64,000 nt of DNA, taken from assembly GCF_042647465.1 (NCBI RefSeq), contig NZ_JBHRVN010000010.1; one strand, 5' to 3'. The position numbers and the translations under genes are program-made. Under the pieces are notes generated by a model, which saw only the letters and a program-made list of their open reading frames with translations, ran no database searches and was not told the DNA's origin. The DNA is from Wagnerdoeblera intermedia. Lineage in GTDB: Bacteria; Pseudomonadota; Alphaproteobacteria; Rhodobacterales; Rhodobacteraceae. Within the stretch, counting starts at the first letter, position 1. Every line of letters begins with the position of its first letter. Shown piece after piece: positions 53,871-61,574 of this stretch.

Positions 53871-54624
53871 GGCTGGTGTCACGAAAGGGGACCGGCAATA
53901 CCTTGGCTTATGCTGTGCGCACCACCGGGGCGGAAGATTAAAAGGCACCTGCAGGCGGCATCCGCAGCGCCGCTTATTCGCCCTGCTCTTGAGCAAGGCT
54001 TTCTGCGCCGTGGTCTTCTTCGGAAGGCTGCGGCGCAATAGTTTTCTGTATTGATCTGAAGAGCCTGCGGCGTCCTGCTCCTGCCGCAGGGCAGGACATC
54101 GTTCCAGCGCTGGTTGCACCCCTGCCAGCCCGCTTCCCTGAAAACAGAGGGGAGCGGCCCACGCGGCTCAAGTCTGACACGCTGAACAGGCAGGGGCAGA
54201 CAAGGAGCTGCCAATGGGCCCAGCGACCCATCCCGCAGTTTCCCGGCAGGCGAAAGAAAGACAGACGGACAGGGGCATGGAGATAAGGGCTCACCTCCCG
54301 CTTTGCTGCAGCTTGAAGCAGACCGCAGTCAGGTGGAAAACGATGCAGGCGCTCGCGCGGATTTTGAGATGTTGCCTGACGGTGGGCTCTTTATGAGGCC
54401 GGGTTTTTTAACTCACGAAGGACTTTTCGTCTGCGCTGACACTGAAGGGATCAAGATGACCGATAGCGGCGTTCTGCGCGGTCCTCGCCCCAAGCTCAGC
54501 GACAGACCGAACCGGCGGCATAACCTCGCGTTCGGCCGGGCGTATGAGATCCTGTAAGGCAATCCCGTGCCCGGCAGCCGACGACGGACAAACTCGAAAG
54601 GCCCGCAGGCCTGAGGCACCCGGT
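53871..54624. other. Region without recognised gene
   Basis: About 750 bases between the IS110 copy and the AAA+ gene. Short open frames exist, the best being 54303-54557, but I see no domain, no good ribosome-binding site and no clear codon pattern. A CCTGCGGC/GCCGCAGG stem lies near 54065-54091. It is probably decayed plasmid DNA. Confidence 0.45.
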
Positions 54625-55797
54625 TCAATGCATAAACCCGGGTGCCGTCAGGCGGGCGCACAGGCTCTCGATCATTTTTTGGAGGGTGCGCAGCGAGGTG
54701 ATACGGTGGGAACGCTGGCGCTGGTGCAGCATGCCCCGGATCAGTTCGAGGACCTGCTCATGATCCGAGCCATCCATTTGCTGCGCCACCAACTGAGCGG
54801 CCAGCTTCATCAGCTGACCTTCAGAGGGCCGCCCCACTTCGATCACTCTGACACGGTCCAGAAATGCCGGGGGGAGATGATCGATGGAGTTGGTGGTCAT
54901 GATCCAGCTCACACCGGTCAGATCAAAGGGCAGCTGATAAAAGGGACAGATCCAATTCCCCGCGCTGGCAGGCTCGATCATGGATTTGAGAACCTCAAAC
55001 GCACTTGGGAAACTGCCGCGGTTTGTGCCGACACTGTCAGGAATCTTGTCGATTTCATCGAGGATAACGACCGGGTTCGCGACGCGCTCGCGTAGCATGG
55101 TGGAAATCACACGCCCTGGGGCGGCACTGCTCCAGCCACGCTCAACCCCGGAAATTGCAAAGGTTGCTCCGGAGGTCGCGCCGATATCGATCAGTACAGG
55201 CACCAGAGAGAAAATGTCTGCCAATCTCCGCGCCCATGTGGATTTGGCCACGCCGGGCGGTCCGACGAGCAGAAGCGGCGGGAGATGAGCCGGGCGGGCT
55301 GCCGGGGCGCATCTCAGGCGCAGATGCTGCATCACTGCGACGGAAGCCGGCGCGAGCCAGGGGAAGTCCGCATGTAAAGCCGCGATCCGCTCGTCGACCT
55401 GATCCCCGCTTAATACGCCGGTCGCTCGAAAACCGGCAGCCGCGGCCGCGAGGAGCACCTTGCGCTCAGGATCTTTGAGGTGAGAGAGGCTGGAATTTAG
55501 GCTGGCATTCCGGCGAATGATATAGCGTTTTGCCCGGTCATGGATTTTGGCCTGGTCAGCCATCGATAGGGGAGCCGCATCGTCGGCGTCAGCGTAGAGC
55601 AGTTCATTGAGATCATCGACGATCTGCTCAGAACCCATATCGAACAGACGGCCGGCATTTTGGCCAGCCTTTGGTCGCCTTGCGCGGATCCGGACCAGCG
55701 TTGCGGTCAGGCGCTCACGGATCTCGCGCTCGGTCAGGTCGGGCTGTGCCGGCAGGTCGGTCAGCAGAACACGTGCAGTGTGTGTGGTAAGAGTCAT
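54625..55797 (-). CDS. Lon-like AAA+ ATPase without protease domain
   Basis: 390 residues. A helical N-terminal part (1-165) is followed by an AAA+ module with Walker A GPPGVAKST at 179-187, the pore-side stretch IGATSGATFAISGVERGWS, Walker B VVILDEIDK at 243-251, sensor I TTNS at 301-304 and an arginine finger candidate in LDRVRVIEV. The SG-rich region and LDEIDKIP resemble the ATPase core of Lon, but no serine-lysine protease domain or substrate-binding N-domain is present. It stands alone between IS debris and the ars operon. The role is unknown; a remodelling or stress function is possible. Confidence 0.78.
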   Translation of the reverse strand: MTLTTHTARVLLTDLPAQPDLTEREIRERLTATLVRIRARRPKAGQNAGRLFDMGSEQIVDDLNELLYADADDAAPLSMADQAKIHDRAKRYIIRRNASLNSSLSHLKDPERKVLLAAAAAGFRATGVLSGDQVDERIAALHADFPWLAPASVAVMQHLRLRCAPAARPAHLPPLLLVGPPGVAKSTWARRLADIFSLVPVLIDIGATSGATFAISGVERGWSSAAPGRVISTMLRERVANPVVILDEIDKIPDSVGTNRGSFPSAFEVLKSMIEPASAGNWICPFYQLPFDLTGVSWIMTTNSIDHLPPAFLDRVRVIEVGRPSEGQLMKLAAQLVAQQMDGSDHEQVLELIRGMLHQRQRSHRITSLRTLQKMIESLCARLTAPGFMH

Positions 55798-55907
55798 GAT
55801 GATCCATCGGGTTCAGAGCCAGTTGCAAGAGGAGAGACATCCCGCCTAGTCCCCGGAAAGGGCGGCGAGGATTACTCAGCTATGCAATGCATCCGGATCA
55901 TCATGAC
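55793..55907. repeat. Inverted repeat over the AAA+ start codon
   Basis: GTCATGATGATCC at 55793-55805 and its exact reverse complement GGATCATCATGAC at 55895-55907, 89 bases apart. The first arm includes the start codon of the ATPase (55795-55797). In the minus-strand transcript the arms could pair and hide the start; alternatively they are two operator half-sites. No clear Shine-Dalgarno sequence precedes the start. Confidence 0.6.
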
Positions 55908-56378
55908 CACAGCATAGGCAGGAAGCGGGCACCGGTTCAAGAGGCAACGTCCGTGCCCTGCCTGGTCCTGCGGTGGCGATGGTTATTGGGGGATTATGGG
56001 ATTTGTGCATCACGCTCGGGAGAAGCAGCGATGAATAAACATAAGACATATAAGCATTCTGAAGATTTTACCCCCAAAATCCCCCAAACCCCATCATGGT
56101 AAGCAACAAAGGCGGTTCCCGCGCATGCCGGGAGGATTGGAAGGCTGTGGGCCAGCCCGTTCCGGGCTGCTGGACGAAAGTTCCCTGGGCGATGAGGCGC
56201 TATATATTAAGCAACAAGTCAAGCAATATAATCAGAAGATGCATATATTGATCATAATCGGGCCTATACTATTTATCCGATAAGTCCGGGTTATCGGGCG
56301 TATAATTCAACACATAATTTCGCAGGATAAGGCTGGCACTCACTCTCAGCGGCACGTCTTGCACATAACCCCAATTCC
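55908..56378. other. AT-richer non-coding region with G-tract inverted repeat
   Basis: No gene recognised over about 470 bases. TTGGGGGATTATGGG near 55986-56000 and, on the opposite strand, TTTGGGGGATTTTGGGGG at 56071-56088 form an imperfect inverted repeat. From about 56200 to 56400 the sequence is much richer in A and T (atatattaagcaac and catatattgatcataatc) than the surroundings. Confidence 0.5.
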
Positions 56379-56398
56379 GTCAATATATCAATATTAGT
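56379..56398. promoter_or_regulatory. ArsR operator candidate
   Basis: GTCAATATATCAATATTAG contains two TCAATAT units just 16 bases before the arsR start. AT-rich repeats of this sort are usual ArsR/SmtB-family operators, so autorepression relieved by arsenite is expected. Confidence 0.6.
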
Positions 56399-56413
56399 TG
56401 AGAGGTTGATTCG

Positions 56414-56764
56414 ATGGAAGAAGAACGCGCGCTTGCAGCCTTTGCTGCGCTGTCCCAGGAAACGCGTCTCCGCATCGTCCGCCTGCTGATCCAGGCGGGT
56501 CCAGAGGGAATGGCGGCAGGTGCCATCGGCGAGGCCATCGGGGCGAGCACCTCGCGGCTCTCCTTCCACCTGACACATCTGGAGCACGCGGGGCTGATCG
56601 CGTCGCGCCGTGATGGGCGTTTCATCATCTATACCGCAATCTATCCGGCCTTTTCCGGGCTGATCAGGTTCTTAATGCGCGACTGCTGCCAAGGTCACCC
56701 CGAGATTTGCGCACCTGTCGTTGCGGCATTGGATTGCGCCTGCGACCCCACTGAAAAGGCATGA
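56414..56764 (+). CDS. arsR: Arsenical resistance repressor ArsR
   Basis: A 116-residue ArsR/SmtB-family metalloregulator: LAAFAALSQETRLRIVRLLI, the recognition helix in STSRLSFHLTHLEHAGLIAS, and the wing RRDGRFIIYT. Cysteines RDCCQGHPEIC near residues 90-100 form a plausible arsenite site outside the HTH helix. The stop overlaps the arsC start as ATGA. It is the first gene of a broken ars operon. Confidence 0.9.
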   Translation: MEEERALAAFAALSQETRLRIVRLLIQAGPEGMAAGAIGEAIGASTSRLSFHLTHLEHAGLIASRRDGRFIIYTAIYPAFSGLIRFLMRDCCQGHPEICAPVVAALDCACDPTEKA

Positions 56765-57193
56765 CCATGGATATCGTAATCTACCACAACCCCGCTTGCG
56801 GCACCTCGCGCAACACCCTGGCGATGATCCGCAACGCGGGCGTTGAGCCGCATGTGATCGAATATCTGAACACGCCGCCCTCGCGTGCGCTGCTCAGCCA
56901 GCTGATCGCACGAATGGGGATCGCACCCCGCGCGCTGTTGCGCGAAAAGGGCACGCCTTATGCCGAGCTTGGCCTTGATGACCCTGCGCTGTCTGATGAG
57001 GCCCTGATCGACGCGATGATGGCGCATCCCATCCTGATCAACCGCCCCATTGTCGTAAGCCACAAAGGGGTGCGGCTCTGCCGTCCGTCCGAGGCCGTGC
57101 TGGATCTGCTGCCCCCCCCAACAGGGCGCATTCAGCAAGGAAGACGGCGAGCGGGTTGTGGACGAAGACGGCAATCCCGTGCGGAGCGCATGA
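56761..57193 (+). pseudogene. arsC: Arsenate reductase ArsC, glutaredoxin type, frameshifted at C8 run
   Basis: Reduces arsenate to arsenite. The N-terminal YHNPACGTSRNTLAMI contains the catalytic Cys and Arg-bearing region, and NRPIVVSHKGVRLCRPSE the conserved arginines. At the eight-C run 57112-57119 the frame moves by +1; with seven C it would end QQGAFSKEDGERVVDEDGN and stop at 57191-57193. As read, translation runs instead in frame into acr3, giving an artificial ArsC-Acr3 fusion. All catalytic residues precede the shift, so a fused protein could still reduce arsenate. Confidence 0.85.
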
Positions 57194-57511
57194 TGCAGCG
57201 CCTGTCTTTTCTTGATCGCTATCTGACGCTGTGGATCTTCGCCGCCATGGCGCTCGGCATCCTTCTGGGCACCCTGTTCACCGGACTGCCAGAGGCGCTG
57301 AACGCGATGTCGGTCGGCTCTACCAATATCCCCATCGCGATCGGCCTGATCCTGATGATGTATCCGCCACTGGCAAAGGTTCGGTATGAGGCGCTGCCAC
57401 AGGTGTTCACCGACAAGCGTGTGCTGCTGCTGTCGCTGGTGCAAAACTGGATCATCGGGCCGGTGCTGATGTTTGTCTTGGCGGTAATCTTCCTGCGCGA
57501 TCACTCGGAAT
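57190..57511 (+). pseudogene. acr3: Arsenite efflux permease Acr3, first third only
   Basis: MMQRLSFLDRYLTLWIFAAM, the IPIAIGLILMMYPPLAKVRY signature and QNWIIGPVLMFVLAVIFLRD are typical of Acr3. The family has about 350 residues; here about 107 remain before IS6 copy D. Arsenite export from this operon is therefore lost unless the rest lies elsewhere. Confidence 0.9.
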
Positions 57512-58321
57512 GGCATTGCCAAGTTATTTTCACCTGGTGTGTTGCAGTCTGTGTGAAGCCGGTCACGCGGTCATCTCGCGGGCATAGTCGTCCCAGAGGC
57601 TGAACGCATCTGCCCTTGCATGACGATAGGAGTTGGCGGTGAGGCGATAGCGGCGGGGTTTGAAGATAGCGTTGATCTGGTCATGGGCGGCGAGAAACCT
57701 CTGCGCCTGTCGTTGAGATTTGAAGCGCCCCATTATCTTCTCGCGCTTTCGGGTTGGTCGGTGTGAGCCCTCGATGCGGTTGTTCAGGCCCTTGTGCGCC
57801 CGATGGTCGGCGCCGGGAGCCAGGTTCCGGAGCGGCGCAAAATAGCTGCGCAGCTTGTCGGTGATCACAACGCGAGGCCGCCCGAAACGCGCGATGAGCC
57901 TTACCAGAAAGCGCTTTGCCGCCTTGGCATTCCTGCGGGTTTGCACGAGGATGTCGAGCGTGTCGCCATTGGCGTCAACCGCCCGCCAGAGCCAGTGCTT
58001 CCTGCCACGAATTGGAATGACGACCTCGTCCAGATGCCACTTGTCCGACGGCCCGGGCCGGTCACGCCGGATACAATTGGCGAAATGCGCGCCAAACCGG
58101 TTGACCCACAGCCGGACGGTTTCGCGGCTGACGATCACGCCGCGCTCTGCCAGAAGGTCCTCGACGTCGGCCGAGCTCAGAGCGAAGCGATGATAGGCCC
58201 AGACGGCATAAGCGATGATCTCGCGGGGAAAGCGGAAGCCCTTCAGGCGCGCCAGGGATGATGGCATTTTCATTCGAAATCCTGTAGCAGGGGCTTCACG
58301 ACACAACAACTTGGCAATGCC
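57512..58321 (-). mobile_element. IS6-family element, copy D
   Basis: An 810-bp copy that cuts acr3. The flanks ctcggaat and tacaggcc do not match. It is separated from copy E by only 102 bases. Confidence 0.95.
57563..58273 (-). CDS. IS6-family DDE transposase (copy D)
   Basis: 236 residues identical in translation to the other copies, with D82, D139 and E168 intact. Confidence 0.94.
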   Translation of the reverse strand: MKMPSSLARLKGFRFPREIIAYAVWAYHRFALSSADVEDLLAERGVIVSRETVRLWVNRFGAHFANCIRRDRPGPSDKWHLDEVVIPIRGRKHWLWRAVDANGDTLDILVQTRRNAKAAKRFLVRLIARFGRPRVVITDKLRSYFAPLRNLAPGADHRAHKGLNNRIEGSHRPTRKREKIMGRFKSQRQAQRFLAAHDQINAIFKPRRYRLTANSYRHARADAFSLWDDYAREMTA

Positions 58322-58423
58322 TACAGGCCTACTACGGCAGCCTTCTTTACCTCTTCCGAGTGAACGCCGGGACCACGACCCCGGGAGGAAACCGTCCTGA
58401 CCTCCGGAAATGCCTCCCGCACC
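58322..58423 (-). pseudogene. Slice of IS3-type OrfA, continuing 22946
   Basis: On the minus strand this 102-bp piece reads EAFPEVRTVS, then HSEEVKKAAVVGL, in the same frame as the OrfA broken at 22946. The last 8 bases, CCCGCACC at 58416-58423, are the reverse complement of 22939-22946. It is thus the displaced next part of the same gene. Confidence 0.85.
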
Positions 58424-59233
58424 GGCATTGCCAAGTTATTTTCACCTGGTGTGTTGCAGTCTGTGTGAAGCCGGTCACGCGGTCATCTCGCGGGCATAGT
58501 CGTCCCAGAGGCTGAACGCATCTGCCCTTGCATGACGATAGGAGTTGGCGGTGAGGCGATAGCGGCGGGGTTTGAAGATAGCGTTGATCTGGTCATGGGC
58601 GGCGAGAAACCTCTGCGCCTGTCGTTGAGATTTGAAGCGCCCCATTATCTTCTCGCGCTTTCGGGTTGGTCGGTGTGAGCCCTCGATGCGGTTGTTCAGG
58701 CCCTTGTGCGCCCGATGGTCGGCGCCGGGAGCCAGGTTCCGGAGCGGCGCAAAATAGCTGCGCAGCTTGTCGGTGATCACAACGCGAGGCCGCCCGAAAC
58801 GCGCGATGAGCCTTACCAGAAAGCGCTTTGCCGCCTTGGCATTCCTGCGGGTTTGCACGAGGATGTCGAGCGTGTCGCCATTGGCGTCAACCGCCCGCCA
58901 GAGCCAGTGCTTCCTGCCACGAATTGGAATGACGACCTCGTCCAGATGCCACTTGTCCGACGGCCCGGGCCGGTCACGCCGGATACAATTGGCGAAATGC
59001 GCGCCAAACCGGTTGACCCACAGCCGGACGGTTTCGCGGCTGACGATCACGCCGCGCTCTGCCAGAAGGTCCTCGACGTCGGCCGAGCTCAGAGCGAAGC
59101 GATGATAGGCCCAGACGGCATAAGCGATGATCTCGCGGGGAAAGCGGAAGCCCTTCAGGCGCGCCAGGGATGATGGCATTTTCATTCGAAATCCTGTAGC
59201 AGGGGCTTCACTACACAACAACTTGGCAATGCC
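58424..59233 (-). mobile_element. IS6-family element, copy E
   Basis: An 810-bp copy with one base change near its head end (ttcactacacaac for ttcacgacacaac). Its left flank CCCGCACC pairs with the left flank of copy B; the right flank is ggttcagc. It removes the very end of an IS1634-type transposase gene on its right. Confidence 0.95.
58475..59185 (-). CDS. IS6-family DDE transposase (copy E)
   Basis: 236 residues identical in translation to the other copies, DDE residues intact; the single base change lies upstream of the chosen start. Confidence 0.94.
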   Translation of the reverse strand: MKMPSSLARLKGFRFPREIIAYAVWAYHRFALSSADVEDLLAERGVIVSRETVRLWVNRFGAHFANCIRRDRPGPSDKWHLDEVVIPIRGRKHWLWRAVDANGDTLDILVQTRRNAKAAKRFLVRLIARFGRPRVVITDKLRSYFAPLRNLAPGADHRAHKGLNNRIEGSHRPTRKREKIMGRFKSQRQAQRFLAAHDQINAIFKPRRYRLTANSYRHARADAFSLWDDYAREMTA

Positions 59234-60845
59234 GGTTCAGCTGTTCTGGTTGCGGATTGGAGATCCCGTAGAAGGTCTGAGGGCCGATATGGGTGGTATG
59301 CTTTTGAATGCGCGCCAGCAGCTCGAGGGCGGTCTTCGGGCTGGTAGCGTTGCCCTTCGCCTTCAGACGCATGCGCATGACGCGGTAGAGCACCAGGGCA
59401 AGGAAGCAGATGAGGGCGTGCGCCCGGATGCGGTCTGGCAGGCGATGGTGGACCGGCGCGATCTCGATGTCGGACTTGAGCACGCGGAAGCCGCGCTCGA
59501 TATCCGCCAGGGCCTTGTAGCGGCGCACTGCCTCTGCCGGGGTCAGGTCCGGCGCATTGGTCAGCAGGGCGAGCTTTCCGTCGAACAGTTCGGCCGCGGC
59601 GATGGCCTCCTCGTCCAGTGCCCAGCTGAAGCGCTCGGCGGTGTAATTGGCCTTGATGAAGCGCGTGAGTTCCGCCTCGCCCACCGCACGGGTGAACCGG
59701 CTGTAGGCTCCCCGGTCCGAGGCCCGGCGGCCACGGGCCGTTTCGCCGGCATCCTGTGCGTCAAGCCTGGTGACCATCTTCTCGGCCATGGCTTCGAGCT
59801 CGGCAATGCGCGCGCGGCGCCTGGCCGATTGCGCGTCCGCCCGCACGGGGTCATGCGCTACGATCAGCCGTTGCCCGGCGAAGCGGGCCTCGGCGAGGCC
59901 TTCGCCCGAGAAAGTGAGGTGCCGAAAGGTCTCGGCCAGCTCGCTGTAGCGCCGCGCAGGCACCGCCAGGACGAACTCGAGGGAGCGGCCGCCCTGCGCG
60001 GCCAGCGCAGTGAGTTCGCCGATATTGTCCATGCTCAGCAGCCCGCGGTCCGCGACCAGCACCACGCGCCGCACCGGGAAGCGCTGCAGCACGGTGGTGA
60101 GCATCGCCTGCAGGGTCTTTGTCTCGGCGACATTGCCGGCGTGGACCGTATGCATGAGCGGCAAGCCTTCGGCTGTCTGCACGACACCCAGGACGAACTG
60201 CCGGGCGATGCCGCCGGTCTCCTTGTTCATTCCGAAGGCGCGCAGATCGTCCCCGACCGCTCCCTCGCCGTGGATGCGCACGGTGGTCAGGTCATAGAAG
60301 ATGACCGCGAGGTCGTGGTCGACCAAGGGTCTGATCTGGCGCGCAAGTTCGGCCTCGACGAGTTCGGCGTGATCCATCAGCGCGTCCATCGCGCGCAGCA
60401 GGTGCTGATGGGTCACCTCGCCCGGCATGTCCGGCATGGCGACGGTCTCGAGCCAACGCAGGCAGCCGAGCTTGGAGTCTGGCGCGCAAAGGCGGTTGAA
60501 GACCATGGCGCGGATCAGCGCCTCGACATCGATCTTGCGCCGCCCCGAGCGTAGGGCGCGGCCGAGCGCACGATCGAACCCGAGCTCTTTCCACAGCTCG
60601 TGCAGAGCAAAGACATCGCCGAAGCTGAGCGCGGTTTCCGATATGACTTCACTGGAGGTGTTGTGGGCTCTGCCGAGGGCGCGGTTCAGCCCGTTGATCA
60701 GCGGATCGAGCTTCTGGGGCGTGAGGTCGTCAATCCGCCCGAGGTTCGCCACCACGCGATGGCGCACCTTTCCGTTCTCATCACGGAAGCCGTCAACGAG
60801 CTGCAGGTATCGGCGACCGCCGGACTGAGTGATCTTTGTGTACAT
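59234..60845 (-). pseudogene. IS1634-family transposase, 3' end removed
   Basis: About 537 residues of an IS1634 (IS4-like) transposase: MYTKITQSGGRRYLQLVDGF, the first catalytic region AVIFYDLTTVRIHGEG, RRVVLVADRGLLSMDN with the second Asp, and KALADIERGFRVLKSDIEI with the Glu. The catalytic residues are present. The frame then runs out of QTFYGISNPQPEQ into IS6 copy E, so only a short C-terminal tail and one element end are missing. It is probably inactive because it lacks that end. Confidence 0.88.
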
Positions 60846-61182
60846 GCCGCAACGAATATCTACAAAATCCGCGCCTCACAACAAGAATGTCCAGATGGCG
60901 TGCCACAACAAAAACCTACGGAAAGCACCCCAAAGGCCATCCTAACTCGTTGATATTGCTCAAAGCAGCGCCGCCACCATCCTCAAAATCAGCCCCGAAC
61001 TGTCGAACTTGGGGGACTTGCGATCAGCTGCACGTTAGACGGGAGCCTTTCGGAGGAGAATCCAGAGCGCATGCTCAACGCGGGTCAGACGTGAGAACCA
61101 CAATACTGGCCAGACACATGACTGCACCGCTCACCTTTGCCAGACGCAGCAACAATCCCTGATCTCAGCCGAGCATCTACAC
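60846..61182. other. Region without recognised gene
   Basis: It contains the upstream end of the IS1634-type element, whose terminus I could not define, and about 250 bases with no recognisable gene. Confidence 0.45.
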
Positions 61183-61433
61183 TTGGTTCGGTACGAACTG
61201 CGCTTCCGTTCGATCCCGATGACCTCGCTGGCCTTTGGGATTGGTGTGGCACCGCGGGTGTTCTCCTCAGGTGCGGGTGCGCGTCACGCGATCGGCCGTG
61301 CGACGCTTTTTGGCACCGTATCGGGGGCGCTTCGGGGTTCTTCTCAGTCCCGATTTTCTTCGTGCTGATCGTCGGGCTGTCTGGCGGGCGGAAGAAACCG
61401 CAGCAGCGCTCCGGCGTTGAAAGCGCCTACTGA
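61183..61433 (+). pseudogene. C-terminal remnant of an RND efflux pump
   Basis: One frame reads LRFRSIPMTSLAFGIGVAPR, then SSGAGARHAIGR, matching the MTSLAFxLGVxPLxxSxGAG end of AcrB-type pumps. After a frame change near 61335 the second frame gives FFSVPIFFVLIVGLSGG and a stop at 61431-61433. It is on the opposite strand to the intact pump gene that begins at 61575. Confidence 0.7.
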
Positions 61434-61479
61434 GGGTGCCCCCCCCGGGGACTTCGCGCTGGATCTCACTTAGAAAAAA

Positions 61480-61503
61480 GGCCGCCCCGAGGGGCGGTCT
61501 TTT
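61480..61503. terminator. Rho-independent terminator
   Basis: GGCCGCCCC, GA, then GGGGCGGTC with a T-run on the plus strand and a run of six A before the stem, so it also works for the minus-strand RND gene. Confidence 0.85.
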
Positions 61504-61574
61504 GCTTCGGTGCGAATTGATGGGCGAAAAAGATTGAGTATTTGTAAAAAGCCAAAATTGCACGTCGTGGCATC

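Noticed and set aside
54303..54557. 84-codon frame before the AAA+ gene
   Set aside because: No domain, weak start context and no partner gene; not distinguishable from chance.
56761..57603. Natural ArsC-Acr3 fusion protein
   Set aside because: The fusion depends on one extra C in an eight-C run; with seven C both genes have normal ends and starts, and the last residues come from the IS6 end.
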